DNA from: Chitinophagales bacterium
Lineage (GTDB): Bacteria > Bacteroidota > Bacteroidia > Chitinophagales > Chitinophagaceae
Reading direction: 5' to 3'
DNA length: 43,781 bases
Assembly: GCA_017303455.1 (NCBI GenBank)
Contig: JAFLBM010000015.1
Coordinates: 81,480-125,260 of the forward strand
The notes beneath the pieces were generated by a model. The model saw only the letters and a program-made list of their open reading frames with translations. It was not told where the DNA came from and searched no databases. Positions 33,666 to 41,523 of this stretch are shown piece by piece (position 1 is the first letter of the stretch; each line of letters begins with the position of its first letter). A program made the translations under genes and the position numbers.

Positions 33666-34826
33666 ATGGCTGATATACTGATCATAGATGATGAGAAAGC
33701 AATACGGAAAACGTTGACAGAAATACTTTCATTTGAAGGATATAAAATTGATGAGGCGGCAGACGGGGAAGAAGGGCTGAAAAAGTTCAAAGAAAAAGCC
33801 TACGATGTGGTGCTTTGTGATATTAAGATGCCTAAACTGGATGGTATTGAATTCCTGCAGAAAGCCGGGGAGAGCAACCCTGATGTTCCCATCATTATGA
33901 TATCCGGTCACGGTAATATTGAAACAGCCGTGGAGGCCGTAAAGAAAGGGGCCTATGATTATATATCCAAGCCACCGGACCTGAATCGGTTGCTGATCAC
34001 CATCCGCAATGCGATGGATAAAAGCAGCCTGGTTACAGAAACCAAAGTGCTGAAAAGAAAAGTGAGCAGGGTGCAGGAAATGATCGGCGAATCCATGCCC
34101 ATCAAAAAGATCAAAGACACCATCGAGAAAGTGGCACCTACAGAAGCAAGGATACTGATCACCGGCGATAATGGTGTGGGTAAAGAGCTGGTGGCCCGCT
34201 GGGTACATGAAAAAAGTAACCGTGCCGGTGGCCCGATGATCGAAGTGAACTGTGCTGCGATTCCAAGTGAACTGATAGAAAGTGAATTATTTGGTCACGA
34301 AAAAGGTTCTTTTACTTCCGCTATCAAGCAACGGATCGGGAAATTTGAATCGGCAAACGGCGGCACTTTATTCCTCGATGAAATAGGAGATATGAGCCCG
34401 ACCGCCCAGGCCAAAGTATTGAGAGCTTTACAAGAAGGTAAGATCACCCGTGTTGGTGCGGATAAGGATATCAGTGTTGATGTAAGGGTGATCGCCGCCA
34501 CCAATAAAGACTTGCTGAAAGAAGTGGAGGCAAAGAATTTCCGCCTTGACCTTTATCACCGTCTCAGTGTTATTTTAATTCATGTTCCCTCCCTGAATGA
34601 CCGGAGAGATGATATACCCCTGCTGGTGGAGCAATTCCTGGATGATATCTGCTCCGATTACGGCACTGCAAGGAAAGCCATCGATGATGATGCCATTAAA
34701 TTATTGCAGGAATATAACTGGACCGGTAATATCCGGGAATTAAGAAACGTAGTGGAACGCCTTGTTATTCTTTCCGGAAAAAATATCACCATTGAAGATG
34801 TAAAGAATTATGTGATGCCGAAATAA
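33666..34826 (+). CDS. NtrC-like response regulator: receiver plus AAA+, no DNA-binding domain
   Basis: This is a 386-residue protein. The receiver domain (1-115) has acidic residues D8/D9, phospho-acceptor D52 and K102. The AAA+ domain (about 138-365) has Walker A GDNGVGKE (167-174) and Walker B FLDEIGD (D238/E239). The sigma-54 contact loop reads GSFTSA (214-219) in place of GAFTGA. The protein stops at NYVMPK directly after the AAA+ lid, so the C-terminal Fis-type HTH is absent. The ATG 33666 (MADILIIDDE) is clearly the true start. It may activate sigma-54 from solution or be an ATPase with another role. No histidine kinase is adjacent. Confidence 0.88.
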   Translation: MADILIIDDEKAIRKTLTEILSFEGYKIDEAADGEEGLKKFKEKAYDVVLCDIKMPKLDGIEFLQKAGESNPDVPIIMISGHGNIETAVEAVKKGAYDYISKPPDLNRLLITIRNAMDKSSLVTETKVLKRKVSRVQEMIGESMPIKKIKDTIEKVAPTEARILITGDNGVGKELVARWVHEKSNRAGGPMIEVNCAAIPSELIESELFGHEKGSFTSAIKQRIGKFESANGGTLFLDEIGDMSPTAQAKVLRALQEGKITRVGADKDISVDVRVIAATNKDLLKEVEAKNFRLDLYHRLSVILIHVPSLNDRRDDIPLLVEQFLDDICSDYGTARKAIDDDAIKLLQEYNWTGNIRELRNVVERLVILSGKNITIEDVKNYVMPK

Positions 34827-34828
34827 GA

Positions 34829-35719
34829 TCAGGCAGGCACTGTTGCCAGTGAATTGGCAAAACTAAGCACATCATCTAATGAGCCCAGTTGGGTAAGATT
34901 GGCTTCTTTCTCCCGGATACAATGACAGGCAGGCCCGGATATGATCACCGGTATGGCTGGAAATGATTTACACAAAACAGTAATGGAGTCATTTACTCCT
35001 GAGCTGTCAATTCTTGTAATAAGATGGGCATAGAAATGGCTTATCGCATGGTGCTTCGCATAGTAAACCAGCGTTTCTGTTGCCACATCGGTTCCGAAAT
35101 AAGTAGTCTTCACTCCCCGTTTCTTTAAAAGGAAATTAACCACCAGCAGGGGGATCTCGTGTAACTCACCAGCCGGTGAAAAGATCACTACATTATATTT
35201 CTCATCAGTTTTTACGGTTAACCTGTCTGTTGCCGCTAATATTTTCTTTCGGATAATATGACTGGAAAAATGTTCCTGTGCTGGAATCACATGGTTGGTC
35301 ATCCATAATAAACCAATTCTTTGCAAAAAGGGATAAAAGACATGGAGGATACATTTTTCCATACCCATTTTTGCCAGCAGTTCATCAGCAATATGGTCAA
35401 ATTTTTCTTTATCAAGCGAAAGGCTGGCTTCGATCAACTGGTGAACGAAAACTTCATAGTTGCAGGGCTGGGGTTTCACTTTGGCCACTTCTTCCTGTAT
35501 CTGTTCCGGGCTCAGGCCTGCAATCTTTGATATTTTGTAGCCATTATGGTATAAAAAAGAGATGCGCAGCAATTCTTTCAGGTCATCACTGTCATAGATC
35601 CGGTGCTGGCTTTCCTTTCTTTTCGGGATGAAAAGCTGGTAGCGTTGCTCCCAGATACGCAGGGTATGGGCCTTTACGCCACAAAGATTTTCTATGTCAC
35701 GGATGCTGAACTGGTTCAT
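34829..35719 (-). CDS. MerR-family regulator with B12-binding-like domain (CarH/LitR-like)
   Basis: This is a 296-residue protein. An N-terminal MerR HTH (MNQFSIRDIENLCGVKAHTL, then RIWEQRY) is followed by a helical cap domain with the W-x9-EH motif (WMTNHVIPAQEH) that packs on adenosylcobalamin in CarH. A Rossmann-like cobalamin-binding domain has GELHEIP where CarH-type proteins have ExHxxG. The His that coordinates cobalt is kept, but the Gly is Pro. It is likely a light- or B12-responsive repressor. The ATG 35719 is preferred over the frame opening at 35767. It is convergent with the response regulator (2 bp) and divergent from lepB. Confidence 0.85.
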   Translation of the reverse strand: MNQFSIRDIENLCGVKAHTLRIWEQRYQLFIPKRKESQHRIYDSDDLKELLRISFLYHNGYKISKIAGLSPEQIQEEVAKVKPQPCNYEVFVHQLIEASLSLDKEKFDHIADELLAKMGMEKCILHVFYPFLQRIGLLWMTNHVIPAQEHFSSHIIRKKILAATDRLTVKTDEKYNVVIFSPAGELHEIPLLVVNFLLKKRGVKTTYFGTDVATETLVYYAKHHAISHFYAHLITRIDSSGVNDSITVLCKSFPAIPVIISGPACHCIREKEANLTQLGSLDDVLSFANSLATVPA

Positions 35720-35802
35720 TCGAACGTCTAAATTATCATTCTGCCGCTTAAAATGACAAAAAACCACTGATTTGGTTTAGCAAAACTTTGAATTATTATA
35801 TT

Positions 35803-35831
35803 TTGGGAGGCAGATATTTATAATACTTTTG
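35803..35831 (+). promoter_or_regulatory. Promoter of signal peptidase gene (TTG-N18-TACTTTTG)
   Basis: TTG (35803-35805) and TACTTTTG (35824-35831) are spaced by 18 bp, an exact match to the Bacteroidota -33/-7 consensus. The start site would be near 35837, 16 nt before the ATG. Confidence 0.7.
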
Positions 35832-35852
35832 TGACCTACTAAAAACAGGTTC

Positions 35853-37385
35853 ATGCCTTTACAGCACATTTTTGTCGTTTACCTTATTGGAACACTGATC
35901 GTTTTCCTGCCCTCTTTTGGTTTTGCCAAACTCTTTGCCAAAGCCGGTGTGCCTTCCTGGAAAGCATATATCCCTTTTTACAATACCTGGGTCATGCAAG
36001 AGCTGGCGCAGCGGCCCAAGCACTGGGTTTTCTGGCAATTTATTCCTGTTGTGGGCTGGTTTATCAGTATGGGGATCTTTATTGAATTTGCAAAGCTGTT
36101 TGGACGTTTCTCATTAGGTCAGCATACAGGTGCTTCTTTACTGGCACCTGTTTATTTTCCTTACCTGGCTTACAAACAGGATCCAAGATTTATTGGTGCG
36201 GAGGCAGTGCATAAACATAAGAAAGCGGCCTGGAGAGAATGGGTGGATGCAGCAGTATTTGCTGTGGTGGCCGCCACACTGATCCGTACATTTATCTTTG
36301 AAGCCTATACCATTCCATCGGGTTCCATGGAAAAGACGTTGCTGGTCAGGGACTTTTTGTTTGTCAGCAAACTGAGTTATGGTCCAAGAATTCCGAACAC
36401 CCCTTTATCCGTTCCTTTTGTGCATAACTATCTTCCTGTTACCAATACCAAATCCTACTCAGAACTTATTAAGCTGCCTTATATGCGCTGGTTTCCATCA
36501 CCGGTGAAAAGAGGCGATGCGGTGGTATTTAATTTCCCGGCAGGCGATACGGTTATACACAAAGAAGGATTTGAATCACTGACTCCTTATTACAGTCTTG
36601 TAAGAGCTTATGGCAGGGATAATGTTTTAAAAGAGGAACAGTTTAAACCAATCGTTGTACACCCGGTTGATAAGACAGACAACTATATTAAAAGATGCGT
36701 GGCGGTAGCAGGTGATACATTGAAAATTGTTGACGGAGTGATCTTTATTAATGGAAAAGAACAACCTTTTCCTCCGTATTCCGGAAGGCCTTATCTCGTA
36801 AAAATGAAGCCGGGCCGGATGCTGGATAAAGAGTCACTAGAGGATATGGGTATTGCTATTTATGAAACAGAAAATTCTTCCGATTTCAGTTTATCTCCTG
36901 ATCCCAATTTCCAGTATAAGATCAACATGACACAAACGGAGAAAGCGACACTTGAAAAATCTGGGTTTGTTGACCAGGTAATGCCGGAGCTGATCAATAC
37001 TCCTTCTGCATTGGATTATTTCCCTTACGACACGATCCATAAATGGTCGCTGGATACATATGGCGATATCTGGATTCCTAAAAAAGATGCAACACTCCAG
37101 CTTACCGCTGATAATTTCTCTATTTATGAAAGAGCTATCCGTGTGTATGAGCACAATGATTTCTACATGCAGAATGGTAAGTTCTTCCTGAATGGAAAAG
37201 AAGCCACCACCTATACGTTCAAAATGGATTATTACTGGATGATGGGAGATAACCGGCACGGATCGCAGGACAGCCGCTACTGGGGTTTTGTTCCCGAAGA
37301 CCGTATCGTGGGTAAAGCCTGGATGATCTGGTTCAGCTGGGAGGGAGGACCACGGTGGAAACGGTTGTTTAACATCGTAAAATAA
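35853..37385 (+). CDS. lepB: Signal peptidase I with N-terminal membrane extension
   Basis: This is a 510-residue S26A peptidase. Residues 1-115 form an additional multi-helix membrane domain (SWKAYIPFYNTWVM, then HWVFWQFIPVVGWF), similar to the DUF5684-type module. The peptidase proper starts at about 127 with its transmembrane helix, then the Ser motif IPSGSMEKTL (S158), the Lys motif YIKRCVAVAGD (K280) and the C-terminal box GDNRHGSQDSRYWG. A long insert (about 300-430) separates the last two boxes, as in Bacteroidota LepB. It cleaves signal peptides of exported proteins on the periplasmic side. It is transcribed alone from a consensus promoter. Confidence 0.92.
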   Translation: MPLQHIFVVYLIGTLIVFLPSFGFAKLFAKAGVPSWKAYIPFYNTWVMQELAQRPKHWVFWQFIPVVGWFISMGIFIEFAKLFGRFSLGQHTGASLLAPVYFPYLAYKQDPRFIGAEAVHKHKKAAWREWVDAAVFAVVAATLIRTFIFEAYTIPSGSMEKTLLVRDFLFVSKLSYGPRIPNTPLSVPFVHNYLPVTNTKSYSELIKLPYMRWFPSPVKRGDAVVFNFPAGDTVIHKEGFESLTPYYSLVRAYGRDNVLKEEQFKPIVVHPVDKTDNYIKRCVAVAGDTLKIVDGVIFINGKEQPFPPYSGRPYLVKMKPGRMLDKESLEDMGIAIYETENSSDFSLSPDPNFQYKINMTQTEKATLEKSGFVDQVMPELINTPSALDYFPYDTIHKWSLDTYGDIWIPKKDATLQLTADNFSIYERAIRVYEHNDFYMQNGKFFLNGKEATTYTFKMDYYWMMGDNRHGSQDSRYWGFVPEDRIVGKAWMIWFSWEGGPRWKRLFNIVK

Positions 37386-37395
37386 ACTACCTTTA

Positions 37396-37422
37396 AATGC
37401 CCTTGACCCAATCAGGGGCATT
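37396..37422 (+). terminator. Hairpin after lepB, possible weak terminator
   Basis: An 11-bp stem with one mismatch (37396-37406 and 37412-37422) has a 5-nt loop. It is followed by GTTGTCTTTAAA rather than a clean T run. Confidence 0.5.
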
Positions 37423-37443
37423 GTTGTCTTTAAACCTTAGCAC

Positions 37444-37941
37444 ATGAGCGGAAAGAAATTTGAATTTGAATACGAAGTCTTTGATGATATTGGCAAACTG
37501 GATGAAAAAGACGCCTGGTTGTTAAGAGAAGCAAGGAGTGTTACGGAGAATGCCTATGCGCCTTATTCCGAATTTCATGTGGGTGCGGTGGCCATGCTGG
37601 CCAATGGCCAGGTGGTGGCAGGCACCAACCAGGAAAATGCTTCCTACCCGGTAGGTATCTGTGCGGAAAGAGTATTGCTGGGTAATGCGGCTACATTATA
37701 CAAAGATGTTCCGATTGAAACCCTGGCGATCAGCTATATCAGCAAAAGCAAGACAGAGGAAATAAAAAGCGATCATCCTATTTCACCCTGTGGTATGTGC
37801 CGCCAGGCTTTATTGGAATACGAAACAAGAACAAAGAAACCGATACGTTTGATCTTAAGCGGGCAGGAAGGAAAAGTATTTGTGATACAAACAGCAAAAT
37901 TCTTATTGCCCTTTGCATTTACCCCGGAGGAATTGATATGA
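37444..37941 (+). CDS. cdd: Cytidine deaminase
   Basis: This 165-residue homotetrameric-type cytidine deaminase catalyses zinc-dependent deamination of cytidine and deoxycytidine in pyrimidine salvage. The zinc/catalytic motif is C73-A-E75 (GICAERVLL), and the second is PCGMC with C116 and C119. The N-terminal 30 residues (KKFEFEYEVFDDIGKLDEKD) form an extension common in Bacteroidota. It lies 58 bp after lepB on the same strand. Confidence 0.92.
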   Translation: MSGKKFEFEYEVFDDIGKLDEKDAWLLREARSVTENAYAPYSEFHVGAVAMLANGQVVAGTNQENASYPVGICAERVLLGNAATLYKDVPIETLAISYISKSKTEEIKSDHPISPCGMCRQALLEYETRTKKPIRLILSGQEGKVFVIQTAKFLLPFAFTPEELI

Positions 37942-38016
37942 GAGTCGGTAGTTGTAGTCGTGAGTCAGGAGTATCGGGCTAATTTGACTAACGACTATGG
38001 ACTAATGACTCCCCGA
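37942..38016. repeat. Degenerate short-word repeat between cdd and ogt
   Basis: The 75-bp gap repeats the words GACTAA/GACTAT/GACTCC (GACTAACGACTATGGACTAA, then TGACT), preceded by related AGTCGTGAGTC words. It is non-coding and has the look of a slipped or wandering intergenic repeat. Confidence 0.5.
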
Positions 38017-38514
38017 CTAAAACAATGTCTGCACCCCATACGCCACTTTCATCTCATGCTCCAGCAGCCATTTTTTTCTCCAGAGGCCACCTGCATAACC
38101 TACTAAATCTCTGTTACTGCCTATCACCCGGTGACAGGGAACAATGATGGCAATATTATTTCTTCCGTTTGCATTAGCGACTGCTCTTGTGGCTTTGCTA
38201 TCACCCGTTTTGCGGGCAAGATCAAGATAGCTGATGGTTTTCCCGAAGGGAATTGTTACTAACAGGTTCCATACTTCCTGCTGAAAAGGAGTGCCGGCCT
38301 GGTTCAGGGGTAATTCAAAAACCCTGCGCTGCCCATTGAAGTATTGTATCAGTTGCTCCACGCAGTTGATCAGCATCGGGGACATATGTTTTTTATTGCC
38401 CGGTGCTTTTAGCGATGTATCATGAAAAGTTACTTCGCTGATATATTCTTCGGTACCTGAAATTTTCAGCAGGCCCACGGGTGAATGATAGTATGTACTG
38501 TATTGTTCGTTCAT
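38017..38514 (-). CDS. ogt: Methylated-DNA-[protein]-cysteine S-methyltransferase
   Basis: This 165-residue DNA repair protein accepts the alkyl group from O6-alkylguanine on its active Cys (single turnover). The active-site box is IIVPCHRVIG with C127. An HTH-like helix with GKTISYLDLARKTGDSKATR precedes it, containing the Arg finger, and GYAGGLWRKKWLLEHE follows. It is short like Ogt and lacks the Ada N-terminal domain. One base separates it from the csaA gene upstream on the same strand, so they are likely cotranscribed. Confidence 0.92.
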   Translation of the reverse strand: MNEQYSTYYHSPVGLLKISGTEEYISEVTFHDTSLKAPGNKKHMSPMLINCVEQLIQYFNGQRRVFELPLNQAGTPFQQEVWNLLVTIPFGKTISYLDLARKTGDSKATRAVANANGRNNIAIIVPCHRVIGSNRDLVGYAGGLWRKKWLLEHEMKVAYGVQTLF

Positions 38515-38515
38515 A

Positions 38516-38851
38516 TCAGCCGATCTTCATGCCATTAAGCACGGGTCGTTGCGGTTGCAATAAAATTACGTCCTTATTTTCATCATATACACCCAGTACC
38601 AGGCATTCACTGATAAAATCAGCTATTTGTTTGGGAGAAAAATTCACTACGGCCACCACCTGCCGGTTCAGCAGTTCTTCTTTGGAATAATGCATTGTGA
38701 TCTGCGCAGAAGATCTTTTGATCCCCAGTTCGCTGCCGAAATCGATGCTTAGCTTATAAGCCGGTTTCCGGGCTTTGGGAAAATCATGCACTTCTACAAT
38801 GGTTCCGGTCCTGATATCGATCTTTTCAAAATCATCCCAGCTGATCGGCAT
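38516..38851 (-). CDS. csaA: CsaA-like tRNA-binding protein
   Basis: This 111-residue OB-fold protein of the CsaA/EMAP II/Trbp111 tRNA-binding family has segments DFEKIDIRTGTIVEVHDFP, KPAYKLSIDFG, VVAVVNFSPKQIADF and LVLGVYDE. It is described as an export chaperone in Bacillus and binds the outside corner of tRNA in vitro. Length is normal. It is probably the promoter-proximal gene of a two-gene unit with ogt, although no functional link is known. Confidence 0.88.
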   Translation of the reverse strand: MPISWDDFEKIDIRTGTIVEVHDFPKARKPAYKLSIDFGSELGIKRSSAQITMHYSKEELLNRQVVAVVNFSPKQIADFISECLVLGVYDENKDVILLQPQRPVLNGMKIG

Positions 38852-38955
38852 AAATTAAAATTTACCGTAAACTAAAGAATAATGATAAACCGGTTACACT
38901 AAATTATTTTGCCGGTTATTCTTCTTCCATTTATCTTACTGGAAATTTAAGCCAT

Positions 38956-40398
38956 ATGACCCCTGTTAAAAAAGATATGAGCATCTCCCGTCGCAAATTC
39001 ATCCGTAATGCCGGTATTGCAGGTGCAGGATTTTTTATCATCCCAAGACATGTGATGGGCCGTGGCTTTATTGCCCCAAGTGATAAACTGAATATCGCCG
39101 GCATCGGTGCCGGTGGAAAGGGAGCCAGTGACCTGGCTGAATTTGCCAAAAGTCCGAATGTAAATATTGTTGCTCTTTGTGATGTGGACGACAGGGAATC
39201 CGCCAAGACAAGAGAGAAATTTCCTAAAGCCTCTTACTATCATGATTTCAGGGAAATGCTGGATAAAGAAAAGAACAATATAGATGCTTGTTCCATTTCC
39301 ACTCCTGATAATACCCATGCCGTTGCCACTTTAGCAGCTATGCAACTGGGTAAACATGTGTACACACAAAAACCACTGACACATGATATCTATGAAGCAA
39401 GGATATTAGCACAGGCGGAAAAGAAATACAAAGTGGTAACACAGATGGGTAACCAGGGAGGTTCCGGAGACGGTGTCCGCAAAGCCAAAGAAATGGTGAA
39501 TGCCGGAATGATCGGGAATGTGACGGAAGCACATGCCTGGACCAACCGGCCGGTATGGCCACAGGGCATTGCCACACCTACCGGTAGATATGATATTCCC
39601 AAAGAGCTGAACTGGGATCTCTGGCTCGGCCCGGCGAAGATGATCGATTTTAATCCTGCTTATCTTCCTTTCAACTGGAGAGGCTGGTGGGCCTTTGGTA
39701 CAGGAGCATTGGGTGATATGGCCTGTCATATCATGGACCCGATCTATCGCATACTGCCCATTGATTATCCTGATTCTGCAGAATGCAGCGTAGCAACAGT
39801 CTGGAAAGAAATGTGGAATGATACACAGAACCTGGATGCTTGTCCTCCTGCTTCCATCATTCACCTGAACTACCCGAGAAAAGATGGTAAAGGTAATATC
39901 AAGGTTTCGTGGCATGATGGTGGTTTGTTGCCGGAAAGACCGGATGAATTATTTCCCGATGAACCCTTTGGTAACTGGGATGGTGGTGTATTGCTGATCG
40001 GTACAAAAGGAAAACTGCTGTTGGATTGTTATGGCGCCAACCCAAGATTGCTGCCTACCAAACTGATGAAGGAAAAGGCGATGCCGAAGGAAACGATCAA
40101 AAGAGTTCCTGAAGGACATTATATACAATGGGTGAATGCCTGTATCGCCGGTTATGGCAAAGGCGAGACCAGCTCCCCTTTCTCTTATGCAGGCCCCTTT
40201 ACTGAAAGTATCCTGATGGGTAACCTTGCTATCCGCAGCTGGCTGATGAAAAACCCGAACCTGAAAGGATGGGGTGACAAATACCTGGGCCGCAAGAAAC
40301 TATTATGGGATGCAAAGAGTATGAAGATCACCAATTTTGATGAAGCCAACCAGTTTGTGAAGAGGGAATATAGAGATGGATGGAAGCTGGAGTTGTGA
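38956..40398 (+). CDS. Tat-exported Gfo/Idh/MocA-family oxidoreductase
   Basis: This is a 480-residue periplasmic dehydrogenase-fold protein. The twin-arginine signal is ISRRKFIRNAGIAGAGFFII. The NAD-binding fold begins NIAGIGAGGKG, with CDVDDRE at strand 2. The family EKP motif appears as TQKPLTHD, keeping the lysine. The C-terminal alpha/beta domain includes WPQGIATPTGRYDIP and ALGDMACHIMDP, typical of Bacteroidota and Planctomycetota secreted members. The likely role is sugar oxidation, hexose epimerisation or glycoside cleavage using tightly bound NAD; the substrate is unknown. A second ATG seven codons in is an alternative start. Confidence 0.88.
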   Translation: MTPVKKDMSISRRKFIRNAGIAGAGFFIIPRHVMGRGFIAPSDKLNIAGIGAGGKGASDLAEFAKSPNVNIVALCDVDDRESAKTREKFPKASYYHDFREMLDKEKNNIDACSISTPDNTHAVATLAAMQLGKHVYTQKPLTHDIYEARILAQAEKKYKVVTQMGNQGGSGDGVRKAKEMVNAGMIGNVTEAHAWTNRPVWPQGIATPTGRYDIPKELNWDLWLGPAKMIDFNPAYLPFNWRGWWAFGTGALGDMACHIMDPIYRILPIDYPDSAECSVATVWKEMWNDTQNLDACPPASIIHLNYPRKDGKGNIKVSWHDGGLLPERPDELFPDEPFGNWDGGVLLIGTKGKLLLDCYGANPRLLPTKLMKEKAMPKETIKRVPEGHYIQWVNACIAGYGKGETSSPFSYAGPFTESILMGNLAIRSWLMKNPNLKGWGDKYLGRKKLLWDAKSMKITNFDEANQFVKREYRDGWKLEL

Positions 40399-40432
40399 TT
40401 AGCTAAGTATAAAATACGAAGTGATAAGTACT

Positions 40433-40460
40433 ATAGTCTTTTGATTAAAGACTATTTTTT
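40433..40460 (+). terminator. Rho-independent terminator of the Gfo/Idh/MocA gene
   Basis: A 9-bp stem, ATAGTCTTT with AAAGACTAT, and a 5-nt loop are followed by a T run, about 35 bp after the stop. Confidence 0.82.
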
Positions 40461-40500
40461 GTTTGGAGAAGCTCTTACTTCATACTTCTGACCTCGTATT

Positions 40501-41367
40501 TCAATCAAGCAACTTCACCAAATCCATCAACTCAGCCTGCTTGTAAATATCTTTCTCCCCGGAAAAACATTTACTGAATTCCTCCAATAACTGTTTGATC
40601 ACATCTTTGTTCTTCTGAGGTTTGAAATAATGATCGATCGGGGGAACAGAGATACGTTTGAAATAATTGTCCACATCTTTATGGGTGAATACCTGCCCGG
40701 AAGTGGGATCAATAAAAAATTCTATTTTTTCAACCGGGTTCAGTAATTGTTCATCAGAATAACCATATTTGAAATAAGCAACGATGAACTGCTTGGGTAA
40801 ATTAATAGCCCGGACGGGAATATCCAGCATTTCGCAAAGGAGCAGGTAGAGAATGCCATTGCTTACCTGGTTACCTCTTTTGGCTTCTAAAGTTTTGTGC
40901 AGTAAGAATTCGTTGGGCTCTTTGTAGTTGGTCTCATTTCCTTTCAAGCCATAATAGCTGTAGAGGATACTGGTCACGATATTGATCTGTTCCAGCGGCG
41001 TCAGGTAATTATTCAGCTCAAGCCAGATATTGCGGCGCACTTTTTCAATTTCCTGCATCACGGGGGCTGTCGCCATTTCAGGATACTGGAACTTGCAGGT
41101 GAGCAGGGCGCCCAGTGTCAGGTCATGATGGCCCGATACATTCCATTGGCGAAAATCTTCGGCGAGATCACGGTAATGGAGACGGTGGATGAGCACTTCA
41201 ATCCTTTCCTGGGTAGGTTCATCCGGTGTGGTCTCCCAGAGATGTTCCAGGTTCGGAATGATAGGTTTGCCATAGTCAACAATCTTGGTGCTGACGGCTT
41301 CAAAGACTTCTTCATCCGGATCATCCAGCAAATGAAGAAGTGCAGATATTTCATTGTTTGTTTCCAT
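40501..41367 (-). CDS. Transglutaminase-like/SirB1-type protein, probably non-catalytic
   Basis: This 288-residue cytoplasmic protein has an N-terminal HEAT-like helical part (LLDDPDEEVFEAVSTKI, about 1-80) and a SirB1/transglutaminase-like core (about 85-230, with RGNQVSNGILYLLLCEMLDI, then PVRAINLPKQF). In SirB1-type proteins the second segment reads LPGHF, so the His is Gln here. The Cys at LLLC is not in the classical nucleophile position. It is probably a binding or scaffold protein. Bacteroidota homologues are annotated as transglutaminase-like. Confidence 0.75.
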   Translation of the reverse strand: METNNEISALLHLLDDPDEEVFEAVSTKIVDYGKPIIPNLEHLWETTPDEPTQERIEVLIHRLHYRDLAEDFRQWNVSGHHDLTLGALLTCKFQYPEMATAPVMQEIEKVRRNIWLELNNYLTPLEQINIVTSILYSYYGLKGNETNYKEPNEFLLHKTLEAKRGNQVSNGILYLLLCEMLDIPVRAINLPKQFIVAYFKYGYSDEQLLNPVEKIEFFIDPTSGQVFTHKDVDNYFKRISVPPIDHYFKPQKNKDVIKQLLEEFSKCFSGEKDIYKQAELMDLVKLLD

Positions 41368-41523
41368 GGTGGCGGCTTCAGTTTGGTAAATATCTATGCT
41401 GATAACGAAAGAACGCCATTAAAATTTTCCACAGGTGGGGAGAAGCCCGGAAAAAGTAAGTACGAGGTATGATGTCAGAAGTTCGAAGCGGTGAAGGATA
41501 CAGTGTCTTCTATTACATGAAAC

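Noticed and set aside
33451..33681. 76-codon frame before the response regulator
   Set aside because: It overlaps the regulator start, has an aromatic-rich, non-protein-like composition and no ribosome site.
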